A stretch of DNA of 64,000 nucleotides from Lichtheimia corymbifera B2541. Lineage: Eukaryota > Mucoromycota > Mucoromycetes > Mucorales > Lichtheimiaceae. The stretch is taken from assembly GCA_000697475.1 (NCBI GenBank), contig JNEU01001109.1, positions 1 through 64,000 on the forward strand, given 5' to 3'. Shown here in pieces: positions 25,445-37,174 of the stretch (its first letter is position 1; every line of letters begins with the position of its first letter). The notes beneath the pieces are model-generated. The model saw only the letters and a list, made by a program, of their open reading frames with translations. It did no database searches and was not told the DNA's origin. The translations under genes and the position numbers were made by a program.

Positions 25445-26237
25445 ATGGTTTCTGCTGCTCTTTCTTCCCTTGCTGTGTTGCTTACTGCCATTGGTGGTGC
25501 TTTTGCTCATGCTGAATTCTCTGTGGATGAAGCTTTGGTAAGATGAAGGTGCAACATGGATTATATACATAGGTCAACAATTAAGACAACCCTTGTATGT
25601 AGCCTGGATCTGTTCTCAATACCAGCATTGGCATTGGTCATGGATGCAATGGATCCAACACGATTGAGGTGGCTGTCTCTGTTCCCAAGGAAGTAACCAA
25701 CATCCAGGCACTTGAAGTGGAAAATTGGGTAAAGTTGTTGTTATTGTCGAGCATCCTATTTATGATATTGACTCTCCCTCCATGAATAGAATCTTACCTT
25801 GACCCATCGTACGGATAACTCTTCCCAAGTGAGCAACATTACATGGTCGGGAGGTAACCTTGATTCGCACCAATATCAAGGCTTTGGTCTCATCATTGAT
25901 ATCCCTAATGTGGATGTGAGCCAACATAATGTCACGCTTCTTTTCCCTACCATTCAAACCTGGTAATGTAGTTTTCATTGTTGTTGCAACAAGAAAGCCC
26001 GCTCATTGTTTATTTCATAGTGTGAATGGCACCAATGCTTGGGTTGCTGCTGAAGAAACCGATACCGAAAAGCCTGCACCCAAGCTTACAATCACCAAGG
26101 AAGTAACCCCACAACCCTCTTCCTCTTCCTCTGATAACCAAGGCAATCAAGATGGCGAAAGCAGTGCTTCTCGCTTGTTGACCGGTCTTTCTTTGGGTGC
26201 TGCCTCTGCCGTCTTGGGTAGCGCACTCCTCTTTTAA
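25445..26237 (+). CDS. secreted, probably GPI-anchored YcnI/DUF1775-domain protein
   Basis: Exons 25445-25537, 25603-25728, 25790-25962, 26021-26237; 202 aa. A clear signal peptide (residues 1-21, ending AIGGAFA) would be cut before His22. The mature part has the YcnI/DUF1775 pattern: PGSVLNTSIGIGHGC, VSVPKEV, VENW (Trp73), NITWSGG, GFGLIIDIP, LLFPTIQTC. Cys46 and Cys131 may pair. In bacteria YcnI binds Cu(II) through an N-terminal histidine 'brace'; His at the predicted mature end is compatible with copper binding, but this is inference. A Ser-rich stretch and a hydrophobic tail (TGLSLGAASAVLGSALLF) suggest a GPI anchor to the plasma membrane or wall. Several N-x-S/T sites are present. It converges on the cyclase-like gene, 186 bp away. 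Confidence 0.82.
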
Positions 26238-26423
26238 TAACATCTATTTCATCTTGTCTATCATCTCATGTATACGTAGTATATCTAAATTGCACACTGT
26301 GTAATATTTTCATTGCAATTTTACTATCATTATTATAAATTTACAACACTATATTATACAAAAGTGGTGGTGGACATGGAGCTGTTGTTACTAGTAAGAG
26401 AGAGGGAGGGTGGGGTATACATC

Positions 26424-29400
26424 TTATTGTTCCCTCGTTTGTTGTGCTGCTGATGTGATATCTCCAATGTCATCCTCCTCTTCTTGAGCACTCAAAGCGC
26501 GCTCGCTACTGTTGCTATCATCGTCATCGTCATCGTTATCTTCGTTATTGTTGTCGCTAGGTTTATTTTTGACGTCGTTTGCGTTGTTGTTGCTGCTTGC
26601 TGTGTTTGATGAGGCGTCGTCGTCGGCAGCAGTCATCGAGGTCTCGTCGATAGAATTTGAATGCTCAAGCTGTAAGGAATCTTCAGGAGCTGCAATAGGA
26701 TTAGGATTGCAATAAAACTGGGGCGGTATGTTGACTTCGCGAAATAGTTTTTCAGCTTCTCTGGTCCATGCGATACGGTCATCCATGGTGAATGCAAAAC
26801 GTCCCAGCTTGGATAAATAATATCCTCGAAGGAAAGGAATCTCGAGCATTGTAGGTACTAAATCGATCATGCCGCTGTGAAGAATCTACATATGTAGCAA
26901 TGTTATAATTTATATACGCTGCACCGATGCACCACTCTTCCATATATACCTTATATGCTTCCACTGTTCTATTTGTAACAAGGTAAGGTAGTGCCCGTGC
27001 GAGATAAATGAATGGCTGTGTGACACTCCAGTACTTGACCCGGGTCAATGCTCGAATGATCTGATTAACGAACGACACGTATTTGCTGTAGTCTTTTTGT
27101 ATTGCGTGCCAATATACAAATGATCCGCTTTCTGTCGACCTGTAGATGGCCATAATCAAAAACATGAGTCCAATGACAGGGAATAGATTGACTTGGGAAA
27201 ATTGAAAAAGCCATGTTAACTTGAGTAAAAGCTAAACCCACTCGTTTTCTTACCCGACATGCTGAGTGCTGGTAAAAGATCCAGTAAACCACGTGTATGA
27301 TCCAATGCATGCAGATGATCACCATGGCGGGAGTAATAGCATATGAGGACCCCGTGTATAGCCATTTGATTGTATTCAGAAGTGGTCGGGATTTTGGATT
27401 CGAGCCAGAGGATATATGGACTTGCATTATGCAAACGCCACTTGATGCACGTATTGGCAACCTGATATATAGCAAGATGAATCTGAACCTCATGATCATT
27501 GTTGCGATGTCCAGTATCAGCCATCAACTGCATAAGTCCTTGCTCAAACTTTGAATCGTCTAGCGACCCCTGAAAGAGTCGCATCGTCACCAAGACGCGT
27601 ACCGCACGATAAAACTCTTGGCAATCCGTAACCACACCCAATGTACGTGTCAAATCAATGGACCTTTGCAGATACTGATCCGCTTTTGAAAACTGGCCGG
27701 CTCCAAAACAAAGGATAGCACAAATGTTGAGTGTCCCTGGTTCGAGTTTGGGTCCCATGTAGTCAAATGCTCTGCTCATGTAGTAGACGCTGTCATCGAT
27801 ATGGCCATTAATCCAGCTCAGCAATGCCATACGCGACAAGAAAAAGGTGTATCGGCTCCCCACGTCATTCATCGATTCACACACATTCAATCCTTTGAGA
27901 CATGCATAGATGAATTTCTCGCCCTCGCCGCAAAAGTAATAAATGTTGCAGAGCTGCATCATGATTTCAGTGATACGTCGTCCAAGCTCCTTGGTAACCA
28001 TTGTCTTTTTCGAGTGCCAACGGCGGAATAAGTGTCGATGATGAAACTGCTTGAGACGTCCTTTCCAAAACTCGATTACGAATTGACCGCTGTTCGTAGG
28101 CCATGGCATCCCAAGGCATTTCAATGCCATATGTAAATACTTTTCTGCTGAACAATGGTCGCTACGCATTGTAAGACAGATTCCCAGACGGCGATAAATG
28201 TTACTTTTGTGCATAAGGCCGAATCGAGATGAAATGTCCTCATTGTCGTTCAGGATATTGGCAATGTTTTGCAAATTGCTTGTCGCTTCGGATATCAAGT
28301 TGGAGCGCATGTCGAGATCCGCTAGTGCCTCCAGATAATATAATTGCTTATCCAGCATATCCGTCTCGAGGTAATGTCGTGTCACCTTTCCAAGCAGCTG
28401 CACGTAGTTTTCCTGATTCAATTGGGACTCATAGTAGCGTGCAAGGCGCTTATGTAATGTGTTGCGCGTTTCAAACGAGGTAATGTCGTAGATGCTCTTT
28501 GGGATACTGACATGGGTGAATGCATAGACTTCAAGTGTACTCTCCCCAACATTGCCGGCTGGTTCACTTTGGCGAAGAAATCGGTATAAATCATGCTTCT
28601 TAATCTCGGCATGAATCTTTTTGGGATTCGGGTTCTTGAAGATTGCATTATCAGCGCCGACACCTGCTTGCACCTCGTATACATCAAAATACTGATCCAG
28701 GCAACTCGCCACCTAACAATGAAAACGATGTTATTCTTCTTCCTAATAATCACCCTTTCCTCAACTTGCCGTCAAAAACTCTTGAAAGCATCCTTGTAAT
28801 CGATCGAATTGCAATTTGATCAACCGGCCATAGCTCACTTCTCCCAGAATTTCATCCATATCTTTGCGATCTTTGGTAGGCACTAGTTGATCTCCTGATA
28901 CAATGGCCAACTTGTACTCTTTTATAATGATGGACATGTTCCTATATATACGCAGGTTAATGTAAAAGAAAGAGTGCTACCTTCCACTACCTTCATGCTT
29001 ACTTGATATAGAGTGGGTTGCCCTCTGTGCGTTTCTATATTTTACGCCAAGTGAGTATGTGGAACATATACTACCCACGGATCATATATGTTTTTACCTT
29101 GACCATCTTCATAATAGTTGGGCTAACACGGGTCACATCTTTGGGAAAGGATTGCAATATCACGGTAGCAATATCATTGTCATGCGTTAATCCATGCAAG
29201 TTGATCTTGAGGACTGTTCCAGTTTTCCGCAGCTCGTCGGTCATTGGTGTACTGTATTCACGAGCAGGTCGGGTAGCTATCACAAGCAACACACGCTGGC
29301 AAACTTCATGAACAAGATGTAGCATATGAGCAGATGTTGGATCCGACCCTATATAGCAGGCGATTGAATCAATACCATAAGGTATACGTTACTTTTCCGT

Positions 29401-32400
29401 TCCCAAAACTTACATTGAATATCATCACATATCAGGACCAAGTTGAGATTGCTGCTTGCATACTGGATGATGCGAACAATGATACCACTGAGCAACAGGT
29501 CACGTGTGTGCGAATCCAGTCGCCGGGTATACTTGTTTTCACCGGTTTCATCAGAAATGGAAGGAAACACGGCAGCGAAAAGTGGTAGAAAGCGTTCATC
29601 CTCTCCACATTTCTCCAGGCAGTGGCGTAACAAGATAACTTCATCACTTCTGCTCATTTCTTGATCATTATATCTGCTTGGGCTTTGGGTTGGCGTTATT
29701 CTTGAAGATGAACCGCCCCATGTCAATCGCTTAAACCATTCGCTATTGCTCGTTCCACGTGAGAGGCTTGCTCGAGAAACACTCCCCACAGAGCTTGGCG
29801 TTGTCCCCGTATTTGAACTGTCAAGTGTACGCCCGAATGACTGTTGTCGATGCGGTGGCTGGATGGTTGGCATTGGTAGAGAATCAATCAATTCCATGAT
29901 AGTGAGCAGTAAACCTCGAACACCATAATACTTGTTGCCCTTTTCAACTATATCAATAATAATTAGCAATCATCATCCCGGATATGTCAAAATGGATTTT
30001 TTTCTACCTTCAGAACATGTGGACCAGCTAATAAAGAAGAATAATTAACTTTTGGTTGCAAAATGATTTTGATCCATGATAGCTTACCAGCATGTGACAT
30101 GAGTGGACGCAATGGCATTTTGAAAGTTTTGGCAAAAGAAAGTTTTCCCTGTTCCACTTGAACCGACCACCATAAGCACGTGATGATTGGGAGCGGAGGC
30201 CCAGTGATTAGCAAATGCCGTAGACTCCTTCATTTGTGTTTCATATCCAACGAAATCCACATCAACAGGGTGCATCGATAATCGCTTTTGCATGGTCATG
30301 TGCCTGAACTCGTTGATGCCGTACATCTGTACTGGTTTGACTTTGCCCTTTACAAAATTGACACCGAGATCATCAAAGTCGCATAGGCCACCAATCTGCT
30401 GCCTCGTCTCGGTATCACAGACCACCGCTTGTTTGCAAAATGAGAATTTGAGCATACGCACGCCGAGAACAATAGCATCACCAGCAATTCCAGGATCACG
30501 TCGATAGGGGTTTCTTTGTGGTACTACGGCACTGAAAATCTTGCCAGTGGAAAGAGCAATGGAGAAATCAGGAAGCAGAGCGCCCATCGCTTTGTATCGA
30601 TCACGTAATGCCATGGATGCGCGTGCTGCAAAGGGTGCTTCCATTTCATGTGATAAGGGTGGCAATCCGAAAATACCAAGGATGGTAGCACCTGCATTTA
30701 TACTAGCATAAATACACAACATGGCACGTGATGATGGTAATGAACCTACCTTTGTCATCGACAGCAAATTGTTGTAAAAGACCTTCATATCTGACAAAGA
30801 TCTTGATGGCTATGCTCAATGCCTTTTGTGCTATGTTCAATCCTTCGGGTTTGGAAACATCAATTTTGCCAAGGCTGACAAACATAATCGTAGCTTCTCG
30901 AAACTGGGGTGGAAAGTTGCCATCGCCATACGAGCGTAATCGGTATACTGCACTGCGGTTGATGTATTTACATAAATCCATGTTGTTGTCCATGTTGATT
31001 TGCATATAGGATTTGTTGCGTACACGTGGAATTAACGGCTCAATGTTCATGCGTGATGCTCGCCGCATTAATCCCGGCATTTCATTCAGGTATTCTGCAT
31101 TTGGATTCTGAGGATCGGCTGCTGCACTAATGCTGGTACCAGCACCACCAGAGCCTCCACCGTGAACTGTCAACATGGTTGCGGGACCGTAGCTCGAAGT
31201 GGATGCTCTTCGACGCGTATTGACATTGCACACCACATAGAAACCATCCCGTAAATCATAGGTCAAATCATCTTGCATGACTTGGTTCTTGACATAGGCA
31301 TACGCATCCGCTGTGATACTCATTTCGCCTGCCTTGGCAACGGAGAGTGCTGCATCCAATGAATCAACCACGGGTCCACCAATAGCATATTCGAGTCGAC
31401 CATGGTACTGGGTATAGTATTCTTTGGGCACGTTGAGGTCAGATGCTGGCGAACTGGAGCTCGTGCTGCTACTCAAATTACTTGCTGCTGATGGTGTATA
31501 GCTGAATGTAGAATTCAATCCAGGGCTCAAGCGATACATGGGTGCTGCCCAATTGACATCCGATTCATCCACTTCGGTGTTGCCAATAACAATGTTGGTG
31601 ATATCACCGCATGAAAGTGCAATATGCAACTCCAAATCAATCGCTGTGATATTTCTTGTCGATACGCCACTGTTGCTCGAATTCTTTCGACGCTGAACTT
31701 TTTTCCTGGCATGCCTCAATCGCTCAAACCATCTCGAAATGCCGTATCTTGAAAATGACATGGATCCTGATTGAATACCAGGGCTTATCGCTTGCTCTTG
31801 GTCGTTTTCTTGAATGCTCTTTTTGAGATCAAAGATGCTTATATGTGAATCGCTGTTGGGTGTGCGTGCATCAGGTGATCGTCGCTCAATCTCGCCGCTC
31901 TCTTTACGATGCTTGGTACGTTCTTCAGCTGTCAGGTATACTCGATAATGCGATAGTCGTGCTAAAAGCTGTAATCCACATTCCACAGCTCGCCGTACCA
32001 ACATGTTCTTTTTGCGTGGTGATATTCTGCTGGGACCTGAGCCGTTGTCATCGTTGCTGCTGGTAGCACTTGGATCGGATGTGGGTCGTCGTTTGGATAT
32101 GTTGGGTTGGAAACTGACAAGCACGGCGTCGCCTAGAAACTAGATGGCATTTCATGCATTGTAAATCCCAATTTGTTCTCCGTAGATTGACGACAAATAT
32201 AATTACCTTGACCACGTCGCCACCATAAAACTCGATGATTTCAATGCACTAGGATATACAAGGTCAATGATATTGATACATAGGATGTATATCACCCAGA
32301 ATGACTCACTTCACCCATATAAGCGCCTACTTCCAATGCAATAGCTTCAGCTCCCGATTCGCTTTTCTCAGTGGCAAGCGTCAGCAACTAGTAAGGTGTG

Positions 32401-32926
32401 CGTGTGTGTGTGATATTAATAGCTTGTATCACTCAACCATTAGCTGCATAATACACATACCGTGCTAAACCCTATCAGGTGACAAGAGGTGTTGCTGGGT
32501 GAATAAAATTGACATATCACATGAGAACCAAACCCCAGTATACAACAATACCTGCCACATCCACCATCAGCACAACTCCAAATTGCGTTTGACTATATGG
32601 GACATCGATGTGTTCGTCGTTGGCGTGCAGTAATCGAATATACTAAGCATTCCATAGCTTGTCAGTAATCCGGTGTCTTGGAATCAAGTAATGGAGAGAG
32701 AGGGCAACCTCACCTTTGGGAGGTACGGTGCAATGTTGATCATGGCGCAATGGATCTGGACCTTGTCGCTACTGCAATTGTCAATGCCGTAGACAACGAT
32801 GTATGAAGAAGGGATAAAACGCACTAGTTTACGCGAAGGAACAATAAACAAGAACAAAAGTGAAAGAGCGTCAATCGAATTCGTGCATGGCATGCATGAA
32901 TGAAAAACCTCCGCTCCCAACCCCAT
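26424..32926 (-). CDS. soluble adenylyl cyclase (sAC/ADCY10)-like protein, class III cyclase + ATPase + TPR-like
   Basis: Firm minus-strand exons: (32926 or later)-32714, 32642-32552, 32471-32461, 32387-32310, 32248-32207, 32139-30750, 30691-30088, 30027-30008, 29947-29414, 29348-29098, 29034-29003, 28941-28770, 28712-27254, 27191-26950, 26885-26424. Counted from ATG 32743 it has 1805 aa; animal sAC has about 1600. C1 cyclase domain: MVDVAGFS (metal-binding Asp38) and VVKFLGDAV (Lys84, Asp88), then about 250 residues of Ser-rich insertion. C2: AVDDKG (Lys547) and RDPGIAGDAIVLGVRM, where Arg626 is kept but the ribose-orienting Asn is Val622. ATPase: GSSGTGKT 724-731, Walker B ICDDIQWSD (Asp930/931). 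A long helical TPR-like region and an acidic tail follow. Likely makes cAMP in the cytosol, activity uncertain. The 5' end is unsure. One intron (28713-28769) is GC-AG; exons of 11 and 20 nt are needed to keep frame. Confidence 0.85.
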
Positions 32927-33083
32927 TCAATGGAACGATCATTTGAATTTGTACAGAGCTTATGTTTACAGCAATAGATAATACAAAAAGTGTATGGTTT
33001 ACAAAGATGTGGGAAGAGGAGGGGAGGGGTATGTAATAGTAGTAGAAAGGTGGAAAAGATGATGCAAAGATGATATATACGTC

Positions 33084-35915
33084 TCAAGTAAACCAGTGGA
33101 CCAAGCGTTTCCATACTCGGTAATACAAAGGACCCTTGTTGGCTTTTTCTTCTTCGCTTGACGGTGGAGGTGGTGGTGGCATACCATAGTCCGATCTTCC
33201 AGTATCAAGATCAATCTCATCCAAGGGGATTAACTTGGAGCCGGTCCAGAACTTTAGCACGATAAATCCAACAATGCATGCAAACAGTGGTAGATAGGTG
33301 CCTACGATACCAATAGCGTTCTGTGAAGGGAAATAAATGTACCCTGCAATTACTGCAATCACCACACATGCTAACAAGTCAAAGAAATCCCCAAAAGGAT
33401 GTAAAGGTGCTCGCATGGGTAGGCAGTCAAGGCTACGTTGTTGAGCTTTGAGAGCGCGTCTGAATCGAAAATGCGCAATGGTGATGCCTGACCACGTGAT
33501 CATAACACCCATCCCCGGCATACGTGTCAATACAAAGAATACACTGCCATCTGCAATTTGGGATGTCGTGCATGCAACCAAGCTCACTAAGGCAGTGCAA
33601 ATTAATGCATACACAGGCACACCACGCTTCGAAATGTACACTATGAAAAGAGTGACGTTAGAGGATAACTCTTTTGTTACAAGAATAAGAAGCTATTCTT
33701 ACCCAGCTTATTCCATGCAATGCCTTCTCGTGATAATGCAAGTAACATACGGCTTGCGACGTACAAACCGCTGTTGGCGCATGAAAGAACCTACTTTGTG
33801 GTTAATAGGATTGCTTGTAAATATCCCACAACATGCAGCACGTACTGTGATTAGGATAATGCTATTCATGACATCAGCCACGTCGCCTAGTTTGCCCTCT
33901 GTAAATACAATTGTAAAGGGTGATTGTGAAATCGTAAAGTTGCCGGTATTCAAATCATCGGTAGGAAGTAAACGGGCTGTATATATGTATCCGCGGCATC
34001 AATATTAATAACTTTTTGTTTGGCATGGGGTCGTTATAATGTGGACACACACATACCGTCATCGTATCGGATAATCATGCCCATGACGAATACTAGGATA
34101 CATGACGTGAGTTTTTCATTGCAAGAGCATTATTTCATATACATACGTGTCCCGATATAAAAGATCACAATGCGCCAGAAAACATTGCGGATGGCTCGCG
34201 GTACATCCTGTGTGTGTGTGTGTCGTATGAGCATAGATGTACGTATGGAGCTATCATTGACCACCCGTTTTTACCTTTCGTGGATTGCCAGCTTCACCAG
34301 CCTATCGCACACGAAGCATTTAGTGATCCATTTTCTCACTAGGTTTTATAACAAGCGTACCGTAATGCCAACAATTTCCATGCCTTGCATGCTGAAGGCA
34401 GTAAAGGCTAATGAATTGATGATGCCATCGATACCTTGAGGTGTGAAAGCACCTGGGTCTCTCCAGTTTTTGAAGCCATATGTTTCGTCACTATTGGAAT
34501 GTGTGTGAGAGAGAACTTTGTTACGCTTGAGTTTTTACAAGGTTGCATTGTTTTACCCAATCACTCCCCCTGAGACAAGGCATCCGACAACAATGAATAT
34601 CAAAATCGTGAGGATCTTGATCTATGATTTCTGATGCTGTTAATAGCAATCACACATAATGACAATGTGTTATTATTGTTATTACCAAACTGAACCAATA
34701 TTCGGTTTCACCATAGCTTCGTGCACCAAGCATGTTGACAATGAATATAATGACCAGAGATGCTAGTGAGACTAGCAATAAGATTCAAGTTAGCAGCGGT
34801 GTCCTGTGGTTGGTTTCATAGCATTTACGTACGTATCCATCCTTCTATCTTGCCTTCGGACCAGTAAGAAATGACAATGGGTATAGATACTAGTTCGCTT
34901 GCCACAATGACCGACCACATGGCCCTAGTAATCCATAATAGATGTGAGGCTGAGATGATGATAAAGTGGGGGGGGGTGATGGATGGAAAGAGTAATCCTT
35001 GGATCAAGTGTGCCACAACACCAATCCCAAATGGGATGCTCTTGTCTTACCAATAATTGTAACCCACCACCGTTCCAAAAGATTCGTCTACAAAACGACG
35101 ACAAAAGATGGTGAAAGAACCAGATACCTATAGGTGAAGAGTGATAAGCATTCATGCATATAGGGGTTGTTGCTGCCGCAATTCAGGGTAGTAGTGGGAT
35201 CCAAAAAAAGGTGTAAAAATATGGAACATAAACAATACCGGAATGTACGCTGACATTTCACCCAAAGAATATGCAACCCAAAACACGATAAAGCCGATGA
35301 GACTATATGCTATGTATATCATTGTATGTAAGTAAAAAATGGATATTGCTTAGGGCTGTTATTACCTATAAGTACGCCAGCTGGACCTAAAGAGATAAAA
35401 AGGTATTAGACAATGAGGTTTCATAGAGAGAGAACTTTTACGATGATAAAGAAAAGCACACATACCGGCCTCTCTGAGATTAGCACCCGAGGACACAAAG
35501 ACGCCCTGGCCAATGACACCACCCAATGAGATCATCTATGTGTTTTTGTGTTCGTGTGTGTGTGTATACACAAAGTCGTCATCAGTACGTTTGCTTTCAT
35601 GCTACATGAGCTGTCGTCGGGTGTGTGTGTGTGTGTGTGTGTGTGTGATGCATGACATACCGCAAGATGCCGTGATTTCATGGATCGTTTAAGATTTTGT
35701 TGCGTAGATGCATATGTGCTAACCGAGATCATGGACGCTGAATCATCATAATTATCGAGATCAAAGGGATCATTGCGACTTTGACCACCAGAACTCGAGG
35801 ATGGTTTATGTATTGTCTCTGTCACGGCAGCAAATGATACAATGTTGTGTGTCGTGTATTCATGGTGCTCATAGTGGCTTTTTGTTTCGTCGTCGTCAGA
35901 GGAGGAGGAATGCAT
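33084..35915 (-). CDS. amino-acid permease, fungal YAT family (APC superfamily)
   Basis: Fifteen minus-strand exons: 35915-35661, 35535-35466, 35386-35366, 35309-35239, 35127-35051, 34924-34833, 34762-34686, 34621-34557, 34490-34361, 34301-34275, 34207-34147, 34092-34057, 33976-33846, 33790-33703, 33640-33084; 585 aa, typical length. A proton-coupled plasma-membrane amino-acid importer by family. Family motifs in order: MISLGGVIGQGVFVSSG (TM1), GEMSAYIPVSGSF, VVGYNYW, NMLGARSYGETEYWF, AGEAGNPRK, VPRAIRNVFWRIVIFY, ITVLSCANSGLYVASR, then hydrophobic C-terminal helices. The N-terminal 85 residues are an acidic Ser-rich cytosolic tail containing Lys, as used for ubiquitin-driven endocytosis in this family. 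ATG 35915 follows a CAC/ACC repeat leader. Which amino acids it carries cannot be read. Its stop is about 160 bp from the earliest proposed start of the cyclase gene downstream. Confidence 0.93.
35621..35647. repeat. GT microsatellite in permease intron 1
   Basis: About 13 GT units, inside the first intron (35536-35660) of the permease gene; read on the transcript it is a CA run. Confidence 0.85.
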
Positions 35916-37174
35916 GGTGGTGGTGGTGGTGGTGGTGTGTGTGCGAAGAAAAGAAAAAGAGAATGAATGAGGCGCTGTTAAGGTACAAAAAAGAAGTCTC
36001 AATGAGATCTTGTGATCGTGGTCATCGTACGCAGCATATGCAGAAATGGCAATCCTGCTGGATCAGCAAACAGAAACAAAATGCTTAGCCCTCTGTGCCA
36101 CCACTATCTCACGTTGCAGTATCACCGCGACACCTATGCAATTTTAATTTTTTGCTTTTGCTATCACATCATCATCATCATCATCCTGCCCTACATACAT
36201 GGTATATCTGATGATGATGCTTTCTACATGAATGTGAATCTGATATTGTGTCTGCTGCTTTGATGGAAAAGTATGGCACGCTGATGACGCCGGAGCCTTT
36301 TAAAACAGTCGTTGGTCGAGTGACGACACATGATGGGGGATCCGATTATATGCAATGATGCAGCATTAACAGCTTTGAAAGGTGGAAGCAATGCGCACGC
36401 CATGTCTCGCTTTCTCTCACTCTCATGCACTGAGCCAAAAATCCCTCCACGGCGATCTTTGGTGCCCCGTCACCAACCATTACCATATGCGGAGATCGAT
36501 CTAGTATACTGCATATAGAGCCCTCACGCTTCGAACGCAGTATACTTTTCTATCAACGGCCCTTTTGACAAGGTAACTTGGACTTGTGCATGGTACTATC
36601 ATTGACAAGCTGAGCTGTGTACAATAAGATGATTTATAATGAACAAAAAGATTTGTACCTGATAGCATGCTGGTTACGTGTGATACGGATCAAGAACATG
36701 CATAAATTGGAGCAGTAGTAAGAACATGACCATCATTGCATAATGGACCTTGAATATACATACGAGCTATGAAAGATGTGATGAGCGTATAAGAGTCTGA
36801 ACTTTTTTAATCTTCTAGGCTGAACCTTGTTTGACACAAGACACCCCGGTTATCCCCACGACTATTTCCACGTGCCTATCATCTTATGTTCCTGCTCGAT
36901 GATGGCATTCCGATCATTCTGTACTATCAAGGGCTATACATGTTGCTATAGCAATAGAGTGAATGCACGTGCTTAGTAAGCTTGCAACGATGCAGCAGAA
37001 TCGGAAAAGTCGGATAGTTGGATGACGATGTATATAACACTTTTGGGTGGGTGTGTCCCCATAAAAAATCAATTTGAAGGCGCTTTCCCACGGCCTGTGA
37101 ACGGCCTTTTTTACACACCTGCTGCCCTTTGATTTCTTATTCACGCGTCTTTCTCTCTTTCTTTCTTTTTCAAA
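35916..37174. other. divergent promoter region, permease / enoyl-CoA hydratase
   Basis: 1.26 kb between two genes transcribed away from each other. It holds ACC/CAC repeats just before the permease start, CAT repeats near 36170 and, near 37160, a CT-rich leader typical of highly expressed fungal genes just before the hydratase ATG. No further gene was seen. Confidence 0.6.

Noticed and set aside
33448..34008. 186-codon plus-strand frame inside the permease gene
   Set aside because: Runs antisense across two permease exons and an intron; no domain.
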